A stretch of DNA of 64,000 nucleotides from an uncultured Planococcus sp. (GTDB taxonomy: Bacteria > Bacillota > Bacilli > Bacillales_A > Planococcaceae). The stretch covers positions 496,001 through 560,000 of the forward strand of contig CANLRI010000001.1 in the NCBI GenBank assembly GCA_947493585.1. The letters are read 5' to 3'. Shown here one piece after another: positions 16,176 through 24,232 of this stretch (position 1 is its first letter; each line of letters begins with the position of its first letter). The notes beneath the pieces are model-generated. The model saw nothing but the letters and a program-made list of their open reading frames with translations, had not been told where the DNA came from and ran no database searches. The position numbers were made by a program, and so were the translations under genes.

Positions 16176-17554
16176 GTGAGAAACTCTAAGCTAGTGCCGC
16201 GAATTCTTGCTTTTCTGCTGGCCGCCGGTTTTGCTCTTTTGTGGACGCTCGGCCTGTTGGATGCTTATACAGATGACCAGAAATTGACGCTGCTATTGCT
16301 TGGCATCGCTATAGCTTTATGGACGGTAAGTGCCATGCCGCTCGCCGCTTCGAGTCTTCTGGTGCTTGGCCTGCTGCTGCTTTTCCGTTTAACGGAAGAG
16401 CCGGAGCAGGCTTTTGCCGGTTTTCTGTCGGATGCACTGTATTTTATTCTGGCCCTGACTTTGATTTCCAAGGCGCTGGTGAAAGCGAAAGCCGATCAAG
16501 TATTTGTCGGTGTGTTATTGAAAATGAGCAAAGGCAAAGTCCAGCGGCTGTTGGTCGGCTTGCCGCTATTGATTGTCTTTTTGCCTATCCTGCTGCCCTC
16601 AGCTGTCGCCAGGTTCCGCATTCTTGAGCCGATCATCGAGCAAGTGAACGATCGTTTCGCGCTCGGCAAGAGAAGCCTGTTCCGCCAGTTCAGTTTTTAT
16701 GTTATCGGCATGATGAACCAGAATTCGACGATGATCGTCTTTACGGGCGGCGGATTCCCGATTCTCGCAGCTCAATTGCTGAGCGATTTCGGGGGCATCC
16801 AAATTTCCTGGCTCGGCTGGTTTGTGCGCATCACACCTGCGCTTTGGCTGTCGCTCCTATTGGTCAGTTTCGGCGTTTGGTTCTTTTTCAAACGCACGAG
16901 CGGCAAAGGGCCACAAATGGAAGAGATGGAATTTGCTCCTGACGCGCATTTGCCGGAACGCTTCTGGTGGGTGATCATACCATTTTTCGCTATGATCACC
17001 AGCTGGATCGTCATTGATCAAGAACAGATTCCGCTTATCGTGGCGCCTTTCCTGTTGCTCGCGTATTATGCGTTGCCGATGAATGGGTTAGTCGATGACC
17101 GGCTCGTGCGGGAGTACGATTGGGAAACCTTCCTATTGCTTGGCGCCTCCTTTTCGCTTGGCTATTTAATAGAAGAAAACGGAACGGCTGGAGTTCTGGC
17201 GAGCCAATTGATTCAATTGCTGCCAGCAGGAATGGGCCGGGGGTAAATATTATCTTTGTTGCTTGCTTGATTTTCCTATTGCGCTTCTTATTTGTTGTGC
17301 CTTCCACATCGATGATTGTTATTTTTCCAATCATCGTCAGCTTTGCGGAAATGCTGGGCTTGCCGATTTTGCCAATGGCGTTTCTATTGATTATGATCAT
17401 CGGTGGAGTTACTATATTGCCAATCCATTCACCAACCACTTTTCTGGCATTCCAAAAAGGAGCATTTTCACAGCGTGAACAATTGCTTATCGGCAGCTTT
17501 TCAAGCATTGTCATCACGGCAATCGCCATTATTTTTGCGATTTTCATCTGGTGA
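16176..17554 (+). pseudogene. SLC13/DASS-type anion transporter, frameshifted
   Basis: A sodium/anion symporter-like gene split by one frameshift. The first frame (16176-17246, 356 residues) holds the first half including MMNQNSTMIVFTGGG, a variant of the SNT substrate motif. It stops at TAA 17244-17246 right after a run of five G (17239-17243). One extra G would join it to the second frame, which continues GVNIIFVACLIFLLRFLFVVP and contains the second motif PSTSMIVIFP up to 17554. The rest is intact, so this is either a recent mutation, a slippage site or an assembly error. Confidence 0.8.
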
Positions 17555-17575
17555 GAGAATCCATTCACAATTACC

Positions 17576-17608
17576 AAAGCCAGCCTTCTTGTGAAGGTTG
17601 GCTTTTTT
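17576..17608 (+). terminator. Terminator after SLC13-type gene
   Basis: AAAGCCAGCCTTC and GAAGGTTGGCTTT arms with a short loop and T run. Confidence 0.85.
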
Positions 17609-17691
17609 GCCTGAAAAGAGCTATATGTTTAGTTGAAAAAATAGGGGGTAGGGTAATTCTAGAAGCGATTTAACTAAGAGGAGGCAGAAAA

Positions 17692-18078
17692 ATGTTCGAT
17701 TATACTGTTACGACTAGCAAATCTGTAGATGAAGCAGTGGCATCACTTGAGGAAAACTTGAAAGAAGAGCAGTTTGGCGTCTTATGGAACTTCGATTTGA
17801 CGGCAAAACTTCAGGAAAAGGGACAGGATTTCGATACCCCGTACAAGATCTTGGAAGTGTGCAACCCGAAAGAAGCGAATACGGTACTCTCTGAAAACTT
17901 GATGGTCGGCTATTTCCTGCCATGCAAAATTGTTGTTTACAAAGATGGTGAAGAAACGAAGATTGGCATGCCGAAGCCGACATCACTGATCGGCATGGCT
18001 GAAGATGGCGGCAAATTGACTGAAGTGGCGGCAGATATCGAAAATCGCCTGATCAGCTGCATCGACCGGACCGCCTAA
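17692..18078 (+). CDS. DUF302 domain protein
   Basis: A 128-residue DUF302 protein, a small alpha/beta fold often found next to sulfur-handling and CsoR/CstR-type genes. Recognised by FGVLWNFDLTAKLQEKG, YKILEVCNPKEA and LPCKIVVYKDG; two cysteines fall in those last two motifs. Role unknown; binding of a sulfane-sulfur carrier or haem has been suggested for relatives. It leads the first transcription unit of the sulfur island, 33 bases before a rhodanese-MBL gene. Upstream, 17644-17659 carries GGGTAA, one intact half of the operator seen elsewhere in the island. Confidence 0.85.
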   Translation: MFDYTVTTSKSVDEAVASLEENLKEEQFGVLWNFDLTAKLQEKGQDFDTPYKILEVCNPKEANTVLSENLMVGYFLPCKIVVYKDGEETKIGMPKPTSLIGMAEDGGKLTEVAADIENRLISCIDRTA

Positions 18079-18111
18079 GTTTCGGGAATTTACGAATGGA
18101 GGAATTTTTTT

Positions 18112-19230
18112 ATGACAGTCAAATTTACATCCGCTGAAGAAATTGCAGAAAAAGTAATGAACAATGAACCTGTTGCCATTCTCGATGTCCGCAGCAAAGA
18201 AGATGTGGAAAATTGGCATGTAGAAGGCAGCCAGGTGGAGCTGCATAATATTCCATTCAATAAGATAGAAGAAAGCAGCGAAGAAATCAGCAAGCTGCCT
18301 AAGGAAAAACCACTCTATACGATGTGCGCGAAAGGCAATACCTCAAAGAAAGCGGCACAGTACCTGCAGGATCAAGGATTTGAAAATATTATTTCCATTG
18401 AAGGCGGGATGGCTTCCTGGAGCGAACAATTGGAGCCGGTGAAAATTGGTGACTTGAAGACTGGCGGCGCGATTTATCAATTTGTCCGGGTCGGCAAGGG
18501 CTGCCTGTCTTATTTGATCGAATCGAATGGCGAAGCCGCGGTAGTCGATGCGGCGCGAATGACCAAACCTTATGAAACCTTCGCAAAAGAGCATTCAGCG
18601 AAAATAACGCATGTATTGGATACCCATCTCCATGCCGACCATATTTCAGGCGGCCGGAAACTAGCTGAACAATTCGGCGCACAGTATCATTTGCCGCCGG
18701 AAGACGCAGATGAAGTGGTGTTCGGTTATGAACCGGTCGAAGACGGAACAATCGTTGAAGTGGGAAAAGCCAAGATCAAGGCGTTCTATTCACCGGGACA
18801 TACGATTGGCAGCACCTCATTTATCGTTGACGATGAATATTTGCTGACGGGTGATATTTTATTCATCGAATCAATCGGCCGGCCGGACCTCGCTGGGAAA
18901 GCGACGGATTGGGCAGAAGACCTGCATGAAACGCTTTATGAACGTTACGACGACCTGTCGAAAGAGCTGATTGTTTTGCCTGCCCATTATGCAGACGTCA
19001 AAGAAATGAACGAAGACGGCAGCGTCCATAAAAAACTTAATGAGCTGTACGAACAAAATGAAGGACTCAGTATTGATGATGAAGAGCGTTTCATTAAACG
19101 TGTGACGGAAAATTTGAAAGAGCAACCGAACGCGTACGAAGATATCCGTAAAACAAATATGGGGAAAATCACCCCGTCAGAAGATGAACAAAAAGAAATG
19201 GAAACTGGCCCGAACAACTGCGCAGTCTAA
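18112..19230 (+). CDS. Rhodanese/metallo-beta-lactamase fusion (persulfide dioxygenase-like), copy 1
   Basis: A 372-residue fusion. Residues 1-108 are a rhodanese domain with the active-loop Cys72 (MCAKGNTS). From about 115 on is an ETHE1-like metallo-beta-lactamase domain with VGKGCLSY, the metal motif THLHADH (172-177), PGHTIGS and TGDILFIESIGRPDL. Such enzymes oxidise glutathione or bacillithiol-type persulfide to sulfite, with the rhodanese domain moving sulfur. The domain order matches B. subtilis YrkH rather than S. aureus CstB. A paralogue lies at 21708, with clear similarity along the whole length. Confidence 0.88.
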   Translation: MTVKFTSAEEIAEKVMNNEPVAILDVRSKEDVENWHVEGSQVELHNIPFNKIEESSEEISKLPKEKPLYTMCAKGNTSKKAAQYLQDQGFENIISIEGGMASWSEQLEPVKIGDLKTGGAIYQFVRVGKGCLSYLIESNGEAAVVDAARMTKPYETFAKEHSAKITHVLDTHLHADHISGGRKLAEQFGAQYHLPPEDADEVVFGYEPVEDGTIVEVGKAKIKAFYSPGHTIGSTSFIVDDEYLLTGDILFIESIGRPDLAGKATDWAEDLHETLYERYDDLSKELIVLPAHYADVKEMNEDGSVHKKLNELYEQNEGLSIDDEERFIKRVTENLKEQPNAYEDIRKTNMGKITPSEDEQKEMETGPNNCAV

Positions 19231-19250
19231 GCAGTGCGGGAAATAAAAGG

Positions 19251-19276
19251 GTCCCCGCTATATTGGCGGGGACTTT
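19251..19276 (+). terminator. Terminator after first rhodanese-MBL gene
   Basis: GTCCCCGC and GCGGGGAC arms, 7-base loop, short T run. Confidence 0.75.
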
Positions 19277-19327
19277 ACATGTTAAAATAACAGCAGGCAA
19301 AGCGAAAAAAGCTTGTGAGTTTTTTGT

Positions 19328-19356
19328 TTGACTTTATACCCTAAGGGGTATATTAT
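19328..19356 (+). promoter_or_regulatory. Promoter with CstR-type operator before the repressor gene
   Basis: TTGACT (19328-19333) and TATTAT (19351-19356) with a 17-bp spacer. The spacer is filled by an 18-bp palindrome (19335-19352) TATACCC-TAAG-GGGTATA, placed to block RNA polymerase. It matches the pseudo-palindromic sites of CsoR/CstR repressors. Confidence 0.8.
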
Positions 19357-19398
19357 TGAGCATAACAACTTCAATATATTGAACAGGAGGCTTGTCTG

Positions 19399-19659
19399 AT
19401 GGAATACGATAAAAAGATTGAAAACCGCCTCAAGCGGATTGAAGGCCAATTGCGCGGAGTTATCAAAATGGTCGAAGCAGATGGTGAATGCCGTGATGTA
19501 GTGACCCAGCTGTCGGCAGTGAGAAGCGCAGTAGACCGGACGATCGGTGTCATTGTCAGTGAAAACCTGCAGTCTTGTGTTCGCGATAGCTTGGAAAAAG
19601 GCGAAAGCACAGAAGATGTCGTAAAAGAAGCGGTCGAGCTTCTCGTAAAAAGCCGTTAA
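19399..19659 (+). CDS. cstR: CstR-like persulfide-sensing repressor (CsoR/RcnR family)
   Basis: An 86-residue all-helical DUF156 repressor. Cys31 and Cys60 occupy the two conserved cysteine positions, but the residue four before Cys60, His in copper-sensing CsoR, is Asn56. Loss of the His ligand together with retention of both Cys marks the CstR branch, which forms di-, tri- or tetrasulfide cross-links when persulfides rise and then releases DNA. Its own promoter contains the operator, so it is autoregulated. The surrounding sulfur genes strongly support the sensing role. Confidence 0.88.
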   Translation: MEYDKKIENRLKRIEGQLRGVIKMVEADGECRDVVTQLSAVRSAVDRTIGVIVSENLQSCVRDSLEKGESTEDVVKEAVELLVKSR

Positions 19660-19689
19660 AACGGGAAAACATAAAAAACAAGTTTCCTG

Positions 19690-19732
19690 TTGACATAGCA
19701 GAATAGATGCTTTAGCATACCCTATAGGGTAT
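19690..19732 (+). promoter_or_regulatory. Promoter and perfect CstR-type operator before the dsrE operon
   Basis: TTGACA at 19690-19695 and TAGCAT at 19713-19718 (17-bp spacer). A perfect 16-bp palindrome ATACCCTATAGGGTAT at 19717-19732 overlaps the -10 end and the start site. Confidence 0.8.
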
Positions 19733-19782
19733 TTGAAAAAGTGCGGCGTCACTATAAAACGTTCTTTTTTTTGGAATAAATT

Positions 19783-19798
19783 ATACCCATAGGGGTAA
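19783..19798 (+). promoter_or_regulatory. Second CstR-type operator before the dsrE gene
   Basis: ATACCC-ATAG-GGGTAA at 19783-19798, one base from a perfect palindrome, about 50 bases after the previous site and just ahead of the ribosome site of the DsrE gene. Two sites may give cooperative repression. Confidence 0.75.
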
Positions 19799-19818
19799 TT
19801 ACTGGAGGAATTTACAGA

Positions 19819-20298
19819 ATGGCAGAACAGAAGAAGACAACAATCGTACTTTTCAGCGGAGATTATGACAAAGCAATGGCCGCTTACATTATCGCAAACG
19901 GAGCAGCGGCTTACGACCACGAAGTTACCATTTTCCATACATTCTGGGGGTTGAACGCACTTCGTAAAGAAAACCCGCCAGCAATCAAAAAAGGGCGCCT
20001 TGAAGCGATGTTCTCGAAAATGATGCCGCGCGGAGCCGACAAACTTGGGCTTTCCAATATGCAGTTCGGGGGCATGGGCCCGAAACTGATCAAGCAAGTC
20101 ATGAAAAAACACAATGCAATGCCGTTGCCGGATCTGATCGAGATGGCGCAAGAGCAAGACATTAAACTGGTTGCCTGCACGATGACAATGGATCTTTTAG
20201 GCTTACAGAAGGAAGAGTTGCTTGATGATATCGTCTATGCAGGAGTTGCTGCTTACCTTGGCGACGCAGAAGACGGCAACGTTAACTTGTTTATCTAA
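19819..20298 (+). CDS. DsrE2-like sulfur carrier protein (YrkE type)
   Basis: A 159-residue DsrE/DsrF-like protein. Features are VLFSGDYDKAMAAYIIANGAAAYDHEVTIFHTFWGL and the single Cys120 in LVACTMTMDLLGL, the position that carries a persulfide in DsrE2 proteins. It should accept and hand on sulfane sulfur together with TusA and rhodanese partners in the same operon. The gene order from here to 23945 follows the B. subtilis yrkEFHIJ cluster with two extra rhodanese genes. GGAGGAATTTACAG precedes the start. Confidence 0.88.
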   Translation: MAEQKKTTIVLFSGDYDKAMAAYIIANGAAAYDHEVTIFHTFWGLNALRKENPPAIKKGRLEAMFSKMMPRGADKLGLSNMQFGGMGPKLIKQVMKKHNAMPLPDLIEMAQEQDIKLVACTMTMDLLGLQKEELLDDIVYAGVAAYLGDAEDGNVNLFI

Positions 20299-20327
20299 CT
20301 CCCAAATGTGGAAAGGATGAAGTATAG

Positions 20328-20693
20328 ATGGAATGGTTGCTGTGGATTGCAGTTGGGGTTATTGCCTATATTGCGATTTCCCGATTTACTGCACCAACTA
20401 AAGGAATCAAGACAATGTCCACTGACGAACTGAAATCAGCACTCGGCCAGAAGGATAAGCAATATATTGATGTCCGGACGCCTGCAGAATTCAAGGCGAA
20501 TCATATTAAAGGCTTCAAGAACATTCCATTGAATGATTTGCCGAAGCGTGTAAATGAATTGTCGAAGGACAAAGAAACGCTGGTCATCTGCCAAAGCGGC
20601 ATGCGCAGCAGCAGAGCGAGCCAATTATTGAAGAAAAACGGGTTTAGCAATATAGTGAATATCAGAGGCGGCATGAGCAGTTACCGCGGATAA
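20328..20693 (+). CDS. Membrane-anchored rhodanese domain protein
   Basis: A 121-residue single-domain rhodanese with an N-terminal transmembrane helix (about residues 3-20) that tethers it to the membrane with the catalytic domain in the cytosol. Active-loop Cys88 lies in CQSGMRSS, a loop typical of sulfurtransferases that act on sulfur donors. Thirty bases separate it from the DsrE gene, and an 18-base gap leads to the next rhodanese. Confidence 0.88.
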   Translation: MEWLLWIAVGVIAYIAISRFTAPTKGIKTMSTDELKSALGQKDKQYIDVRTPAEFKANHIKGFKNIPLNDLPKRVNELSKDKETLVICQSGMRSSRASQLLKKNGFSNIVNIRGGMSSYRG

Positions 20694-20710
20694 TTTGAGG
20701 AGGAATTTAC

Positions 20711-21007
20711 ATGAAAAGCATGACTACACAAGAAGTACAGGAGTACATCAAAAACAACCCTGAGGCATCATTGATCGACGTGCGCGAAACAGAAGAAGTT
20801 GCGACTGGAAAAATCCCTGGAGCTGAGCACATTCCGTTGGGCTTGTTGGAATTCCGTTTGCAGGACATCGATAAATCGAAAGAACATATCATGATTTGCC
20901 GTTCGGGCAACCGCAGCGGACAAGCGACACGCTTTCTTGAAGACCGTGGTTATAACGTCATCAATATGGATGGCGGCATGATGAGCTGGGAAGGCGACAC
21001 TGAGTAA
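20711..21007 (+). CDS. Cytosolic rhodanese domain protein
   Basis: A 98-residue stand-alone rhodanese with active Cys63 in CRSGNRSG. It carries sulfur as a protein persulfide. GGAGGAATTTAC is its ribosome site. It lies in the middle of the DsrE-TusA operon, so donor and acceptor are probably neighbours' products. Confidence 0.88.
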   Translation: MKSMTTQEVQEYIKNNPEASLIDVRETEEVATGKIPGAEHIPLGLLEFRLQDIDKSKEHIMICRSGNRSGQATRFLEDRGYNVINMDGGMMSWEGDTE

Positions 21008-21046
21008 GCTCTAGGTGCGGATTGATTAAAGGAGGAGAATGATTAA

Positions 21047-21604
21047 ATGGTTCAAACAGATAAAGTATTGGACGCTAGAGGAATGGCGTGCCCAATGCCG
21101 ATCGTCAAGACGAAAAAAGTAATGAAAGACATGGGTTCTGGTGAAGTATTGGAAGTCCAAGCAACTGATAAAGGGTCCACAGCCGATTTGCAGGCATGGG
21201 CGAAAAGCTCAGGCCATGAATACATCGGTACGGAAACAGAAGGGGACGTTTTGATTCATTATTTGCGTAAAGACGGCGTAAGTGAAGTGGAAGAGACGAT
21301 TGAAATCCCTGAAGTGTCACTTGCTGATTTTCAAGCGCGCGTCGAAAGCGGTGATTCATTGAACATTTTGGATGTTCGCGAGCAAGAAGAATACGATGAA
21401 GCGCACATCCCTGGCGTCAAGCATATTCCGCTTGGTGAAGTGGAGAACCGCATGAACGAATTGGATCAAGACCAAGAAATTTACATCATCTGTTATTCAG
21501 GCCGCAGAAGCGGAGTTGCTGGCGATATGATGGCGAAAAAAGGCTTTAAAAACTTGTACAATGTAGTACCAGGCATGCGTGATTGGACTGGCAAAACCGA
21601 GTAA
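21047..21604 (+). CDS. TusA-rhodanese fusion protein (YrkF type)
   Basis: A 185-residue fusion. Residues 1-75 are a TusA-like domain with Cys15 in MACPMPIVKTKK; residues 90-185 form a rhodanese domain with Cys149 in CYSGRRSG. Joining both carriers in one chain suggests direct sulfur relay from one cysteine to the other. B. subtilis YrkF has the same build. A stem-loop (21585-21616) covers the stop codon. Confidence 0.9.
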   Translation: MVQTDKVLDARGMACPMPIVKTKKVMKDMGSGEVLEVQATDKGSTADLQAWAKSSGHEYIGTETEGDVLIHYLRKDGVSEVEETIEIPEVSLADFQARVESGDSLNILDVREQEEYDEAHIPGVKHIPLGEVENRMNELDQDQEIYIICYSGRRSGVAGDMMAKKGFKNLYNVVPGMRDWTGKTE

Positions 21605-21616
21605 TCGGGCCAGTCC
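21585..21616 (+). promoter_or_regulatory. Intercistronic stem-loop over the TusA-rhodanese stop
   Basis: Perfect 8-bp arms GGACTGGC (21585-21592) and GCCAGTCC (21609-21616) around a 16-base loop that contains the stop codon. No T run follows, so it is not a standard terminator; it could stabilise or process the mRNA. Confidence 0.45.
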
Positions 21617-21684
21617 TGGCACCAAGCCGGAATGTTCTATGCAAGCTTGAGAAATATAGGCATTAATTTTTTTTGAAATAAAAA

Positions 21685-21700
21685 ATACCCCGGGAGGTAA
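21685..21700 (+). promoter_or_regulatory. Imperfect CstR-type operator before the second rhodanese-MBL gene
   Basis: ATACCC-CGGG-AGGTAA at 21685-21700 departs from the operator consensus in two positions. It overlaps the ribosome site GGGAGG of the next gene, so bound repressor would act as a roadblock, or the match may be fortuitous. Confidence 0.5.
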
Positions 21701-21707
21701 TTGATAA

Positions 21708-22829
21708 ATGTCAGTAAAAGCAATGACCGCGGCGCAAGTAGCCCGCAAAGTAATTGATAACGAACCATTGTTCATCCTCGATGTCCGCAACGGCGACGCA
21801 TTCGCCGATTGGAAAATCGAAGGCGGCAACATCCAGTACTTGAACATCCCATATTTTGATTTATTAGACGGCGTTGAAGAAGTCATCGATCAATTGCCGA
21901 AAGACCGCGATATTTTGGTTGTCTGTGCCAAAGAAGGATCTTCCATCATGGTCGCAGATATGCTTGCAGATGAAGGCGTGGAAACGGCTTACCTGTCAGG
22001 CGGCATGAAAGCATGGAGCGAGCACTTGGAGCCGGTGAAAGTCGGCGATTTGAACGATGGCGGAGAGCTTTACCAATTCGTCCGCATCGGCAAAGGCTGC
22101 TTGTCTTACATGGCGATTTCCGGCGTGGAAGCGGCAGTCATTGACGCGACTCGCATGACGGATGTCTTCTTGAACTTCGCGCAGGAAAAAGGCGCACAAA
22201 TCAAGCACGTATTCGATTCACATCTTCATGCAGACCATATCTCAGGCGGCCGCAAAATCGCACAAGCGACAGGCGCTACGTATTACTTGCCGCCGGCTGA
22301 TGCTGAAGAAGTGGTATTCGAATATACACCACTTGAAGGTGGCTTCGAAGCAGCAGTTGGCAGCTCGAAAGTCGAAGCGCTCTATTCGCCAGGACACACC
22401 ATCGGTTCGACTTCATTTATCGTAGACAATCAATACTTGATGACAGGCGATATCCTGTTCATCGATTCCATCGGACGCCCGGACCTTGCAGGACTAGCGG
22501 AAGACTGGGTCGGTGATTTGCGAGAATCCCTATATAGCCGCTACCAGGCGCTTGCAAACGAATTGTCTGTTCTGCCGGCTCACTTTATGATCATGGATGA
22601 ATTAAACGAAGACGGCAGCGTCGCAAAGAAATTAGGCGACTTGTTCAAAGAAAACCACGGATTGAATATCGAGGATGAGCAGGAATTCCGCGATATGGTA
22701 ACGAAAAATTTGCCACCACAGCCGAATGCTTACGAAGATATCCGCAAAACCAATATGGGCAAGATTACACCAGAAAACGAAATGCAACGTGAAATGGAAA
22801 TCGGCCCGAACCGCTGCGCCGTACGTTAA
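21708..22829 (+). CDS. Rhodanese/metallo-beta-lactamase fusion (persulfide dioxygenase-like), copy 2 (YrkH type)
   Basis: A 373-residue paralogue of the protein at 18112 with the same order: rhodanese domain with Cys73 in VVCAKEGSS, then the MBL domain with GKGCLSY, SHLHADH, PGHTIGS and DSIGRPDL. The active loop differs from copy 1 (CAKEGSS against CAKGNTS), which could change the sulfur donor accepted. Both end in nearly the same tail ([16 protein letters not shown], then GPN.CAV), including a conserved Cys next to the C-terminus. Confidence 0.9.
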   Translation: MSVKAMTAAQVARKVIDNEPLFILDVRNGDAFADWKIEGGNIQYLNIPYFDLLDGVEEVIDQLPKDRDILVVCAKEGSSIMVADMLADEGVETAYLSGGMKAWSEHLEPVKVGDLNDGGELYQFVRIGKGCLSYMAISGVEAAVIDATRMTDVFLNFAQEKGAQIKHVFDSHLHADHISGGRKIAQATGATYYLPPADAEEVVFEYTPLEGGFEAAVGSSKVEALYSPGHTIGSTSFIVDNQYLMTGDILFIDSIGRPDLAGLAEDWVGDLRESLYSRYQALANELSVLPAHFMIMDELNEDGSVAKKLGDLFKENHGLNIEDEQEFRDMVTKNLPPQPNAYEDIRKTNMGKITPENEMQREMEIGPNRCAVR

Positions 22830-22881
22830 GCTGAATTAATAGCAAGTAACTATAATAAAACATTCTAAAGGAGCGATTTTG

Positions 22882-23109
22882 ATGAACGCAGATAAAGTAC
22901 TAGACGCAAAAGGCTTGGCTTGCCCAATGCCGATCGTAAAAACAAGAAAAGAAATGAAAGATATGGATTCCGGGCAAGTCTTGGAAATTCAAGCAACAGA
23001 TAAAGGCGCTTCAGCAGATTTGACTGCTTGGGCAAAATCAGGCGGCCACGAGCTCTTGGAACAGCAAGTCGATGGGGACGTACTCAAGTTCTGGATCAAA
23101 AAGGGCTGA
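22882..23109 (+). CDS. TusA family sulfur carrier (YrkI type)
   Basis: A 75-residue TusA/SirA-fold protein with the persulfide-forming Cys14 in LACPMPIVKTRKE. Nearly the same as the N-terminal domain of the fusion at 21047. AAAGGAGCG is placed for ATG 22882; a TTG codon directly before it is not needed. It lies between the MBL gene and the permease. Confidence 0.9.
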   Translation: MNADKVLDAKGLACPMPIVKTRKEMKDMDSGQVLEIQATDKGASADLTAWAKSGGHELLEQQVDGDVLKFWIKKG

Positions 23110-23168
23110 GCAGTAGCCAGCTAGATTGCAAAGAAGAGCAGAAATGCTTTTTGGAAAGGTGAGTTTCC

Positions 23169-23945
23169 ATGAGTATTGATTTTATGATTGTTATTTTCTT
23201 GATCGGTTTTGTCGGTTCCTTTATTTCAGGGATGGTCGGAATCGGCGGATCCATCATCAAGTATCCGATGTTGCTCTATATCCCAGTCATGCTGGGGTAC
23301 ACAGCATTTTCAGCACATGAAGTATCAGGCATCAGTGCCATTCAAGTATTCTTCGCGACAATCGCCGGTGTGTGGGCATACCGGGGCAGTGGCTATTTAA
23401 ATAAGTCCCTCATCGCTTATATGGGCGGCGCTATTCTAGTCGGGAGCTTTATCGGCGGGTACGGTTCGACTCTTTTGTCTGAGTCTGCTATCAATATCGT
23501 CTATGCCATCTTGGCGACCATCGCAGTCGTTATGATGTTCATCCCGAAAAAAGGGTTGGATGACATACCGGCCGATCAAGTGACTTTCAATAAATGGGTC
23601 GCTGCAAGTCTCGCGTTCGTTGTTGGAATTGCGGCAGGAATCGTCGGTGCGGCAGGCGCCTTTATCCTAGTGCCGATCATGCTGGTCGTCTTGCGGATTC
23701 CAACGCGCATGACCATTGCGACTTCATTGGCAATCACTTTCATTTCGTCCATTGGTTCGACTTTCGGCAAGATTGTCACCGACCAGATTCTATATGGACC
23801 GGCTGCAGTCATGATTGTGGCGAGTCTTTTGGCAGCCCCACTAGGCGCGAAAGTCGGCCAGAAAGCGAACACGAAATTATTGCAATGGATCTGGTCCTTA
23901 TTGATTCTGGGCACAGCCATCAAAATCTGGCTCGATATTCTATAA
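23169..23945 (+). CDS. TSUP (TauE/SafE) family permease (YrkJ type)
   Basis: A 258-residue permease with about eight transmembrane helices and the family repeats [21 protein letters not shown] and [21 protein letters not shown] proteins move sulfite, thiosulfate or small organosulfur anions. As the last gene of a persulfide-oxidation operon it probably exports sulfite or takes up thiosulfate. A perfect hairpin terminator follows. Confidence 0.9.
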   Translation: MSIDFMIVIFLIGFVGSFISGMVGIGGSIIKYPMLLYIPVMLGYTAFSAHEVSGISAIQVFFATIAGVWAYRGSGYLNKSLIAYMGGAILVGSFIGGYGSTLLSESAINIVYAILATIAVVMMFIPKKGLDDIPADQVTFNKWVAASLAFVVGIAAGIVGAAGAFILVPIMLVVLRIPTRMTIATSLAITFISSIGSTFGKIVTDQILYGPAAVMIVASLLAAPLGAKVGQKANTKLLQWIWSLLILGTAIKIWLDIL

Positions 23946-23950
23946 GCACG

Positions 23951-23982
23951 AAAAGCTTCCGGCAGCTGCCGGAAGCTTTTTT
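23951..23982 (+). terminator. Terminator of the sulfur operon
   Basis: AAAAGCTTCCGGCAG pairs perfectly with its complement and is followed by six T. Confidence 0.92.
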
Positions 23983-23985
23983 ATA

Positions 23986-24098
23986 TGTGGACATACGTTG
24001 TTAAAGCTCTAGACGCTGCGTCCGGGGAAGCGTTTCCCCACTAGCCGAGCGGCGAATAAGAAGGCGAAGCTCGAATCAAATTCAGGAACATGTCCACA
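23986..24098. repeat. 113-base element bounded by a 9-bp inverted repeat
   Basis: TGTGGACAT (23986-23994) and ATGTCCACA (24090-24098) frame a GC-rich non-coding core with its own hairpin GGGGAA/TTTCCCC near 24025-24045. I see no ORF in it. It could be a dispersed intergenic repeat or a structured RNA; nothing else in this window repeats it. Confidence 0.35.
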
Positions 24099-24232
24099 AG
24101 AAAACCCTCGCTATCTTCATTTAAAACCCGCCTGATCAAGCGTTTAACTACCGAAATGCCAATAAGCTTTTATTTGGATTTTTCAGTGGAAAGAGTACAA
24201 TGAAACAAAGAGTACGGGAAAGGAAGAACAGC

